A stretch of DNA of 64,000 nucleotides, from the NCBI GenBank assembly GCA_032622095.1, contig CP136061.1, forward strand, positions 199,944,244 through 200,008,243, written 5' to 3'. How positions within the stretch are numbered: position 1 is the first letter of the stretch; the number at the start of each line of letters is the position of its first letter. The notes under the pieces were generated by a model. It was not told where the DNA came from and did no database searches. It saw only the letters and a list, made by a program, of their open reading frames with translations. The stretch is from Siphonodentalium dalli (Eukaryota > Mollusca > Scaphopoda > Gadilida > Siphonodentaliidae). Made by a program: the position numbers and the translations under genes. Shown one piece after another: positions 63,801-64,000 of the stretch.

Positions 63801-64000
63801 TTAACATGTTACCATTTCTTATCGCAAGTTAGGATCGGAATGACCCACTGAGATGTCCCTCAAATCCGTGATAACAATAACATTTACCCCCCCCCTGACC
63901 ACATGTGAATATTGATTGATTTATTGTCAGCGTGACATAACCCTATGCGTTTGGCAATATAGCTGTCGAACAAATCAACAATTATGTTAATCTGGTCACA
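60870..64000. other. Right end of window, expected intron of USP gene 2
   Basis: I looked for a minus-strand first USP exon ending in a T|GT donor after an AFD-type peptide and did not find one. No repeats of note except scattered AT-rich words and a short C run at 63889. A repeat with TCATGAAACTGGGCCC lies just left of the exon at 60680-60700. Confidence 0.4.

Overview
The window looks like gene-poor nuclear DNA of an animal. The likely source is a marine lophotrochozoan, most plausibly a mollusc. Reasons: it is AT-rich, coding sequence is confined to short exons with GT/AG splice sites, it is packed with small inverted-repeat elements (MITEs), tRNA-derived SINE-like elements and ACATGTAC-type low-complexity DNA, and its only recognisable host genes belong to the universal stress protein (USP) family, which is expanded in molluscs. 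No prokaryotic operon structure is present. The species assignment is inference.

Two USP genes lie head-to-tail on the minus strand. Gene 1 shows only its first coding exon (615-474) and continues off the left edge of the window. Gene 2 has three consecutive in-phase exons, at 60863-60780, 26329-26238 and 23058-22816. The last carries an intact G-2x-G-9x-G-S nucleotide-binding motif and the stop codon. Its first exon was not found and probably lies beyond 64000. The intron between the first two visible exons of gene 2 is 34,450 bp long.

The most striking feature is inside that intron: a 12.2-kb head-to-tail array (33520-45727) of six nearly identical units of about 2.07 kb. Both outer edges end exactly at the same inverted terminal sequence (ATGGGTGATTCTCC / GGAGAATCACCCAT). 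A 144-bp spacer made of two 72-bp TACGCA-rich repeats occurs only at the five internal junctions. Each unit carries a set of CATTACCCAAACGC motifs, two of which form a hairpin. Units 2-6 share a poly-G insertion that unit 1 lacks. Two sequence markers separate units 1-2 from units 3-6, and a homopolymer marker alternates in units 3-6, consistent with duplication of a two-unit block. The ORFs in the units match no family I recognise.

Other regions. 1-22 kb: intergenic DNA with long-TIR elements (2157-2999, 4247-4865), tandem repeats (5398-5830, 6641-7005, a 624-bp triplicate at 12565-14436) and a CAGTAATGCC-type MITE. 22-33 kb: the 3' part of USP gene 2, a 392-bp TTAA/CCC...GGG MITE, a SINE, and several fold-back elements. 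45.7-60.7 kb: the rest of the intron, with a second SINE abutting the array, a 1.6-kb segmental duplication (49.2-52.5 kb), a second 392-bp MITE, a broken LINE C-terminus (55044-55477), and more fold-back elements. 61-64 kb: nothing recognisable.

No reliable tRNA, rRNA or CRISPR features were seen. Apart from the USP exons and the LINE fragment, no open reading frame in the window resembles a known protein.
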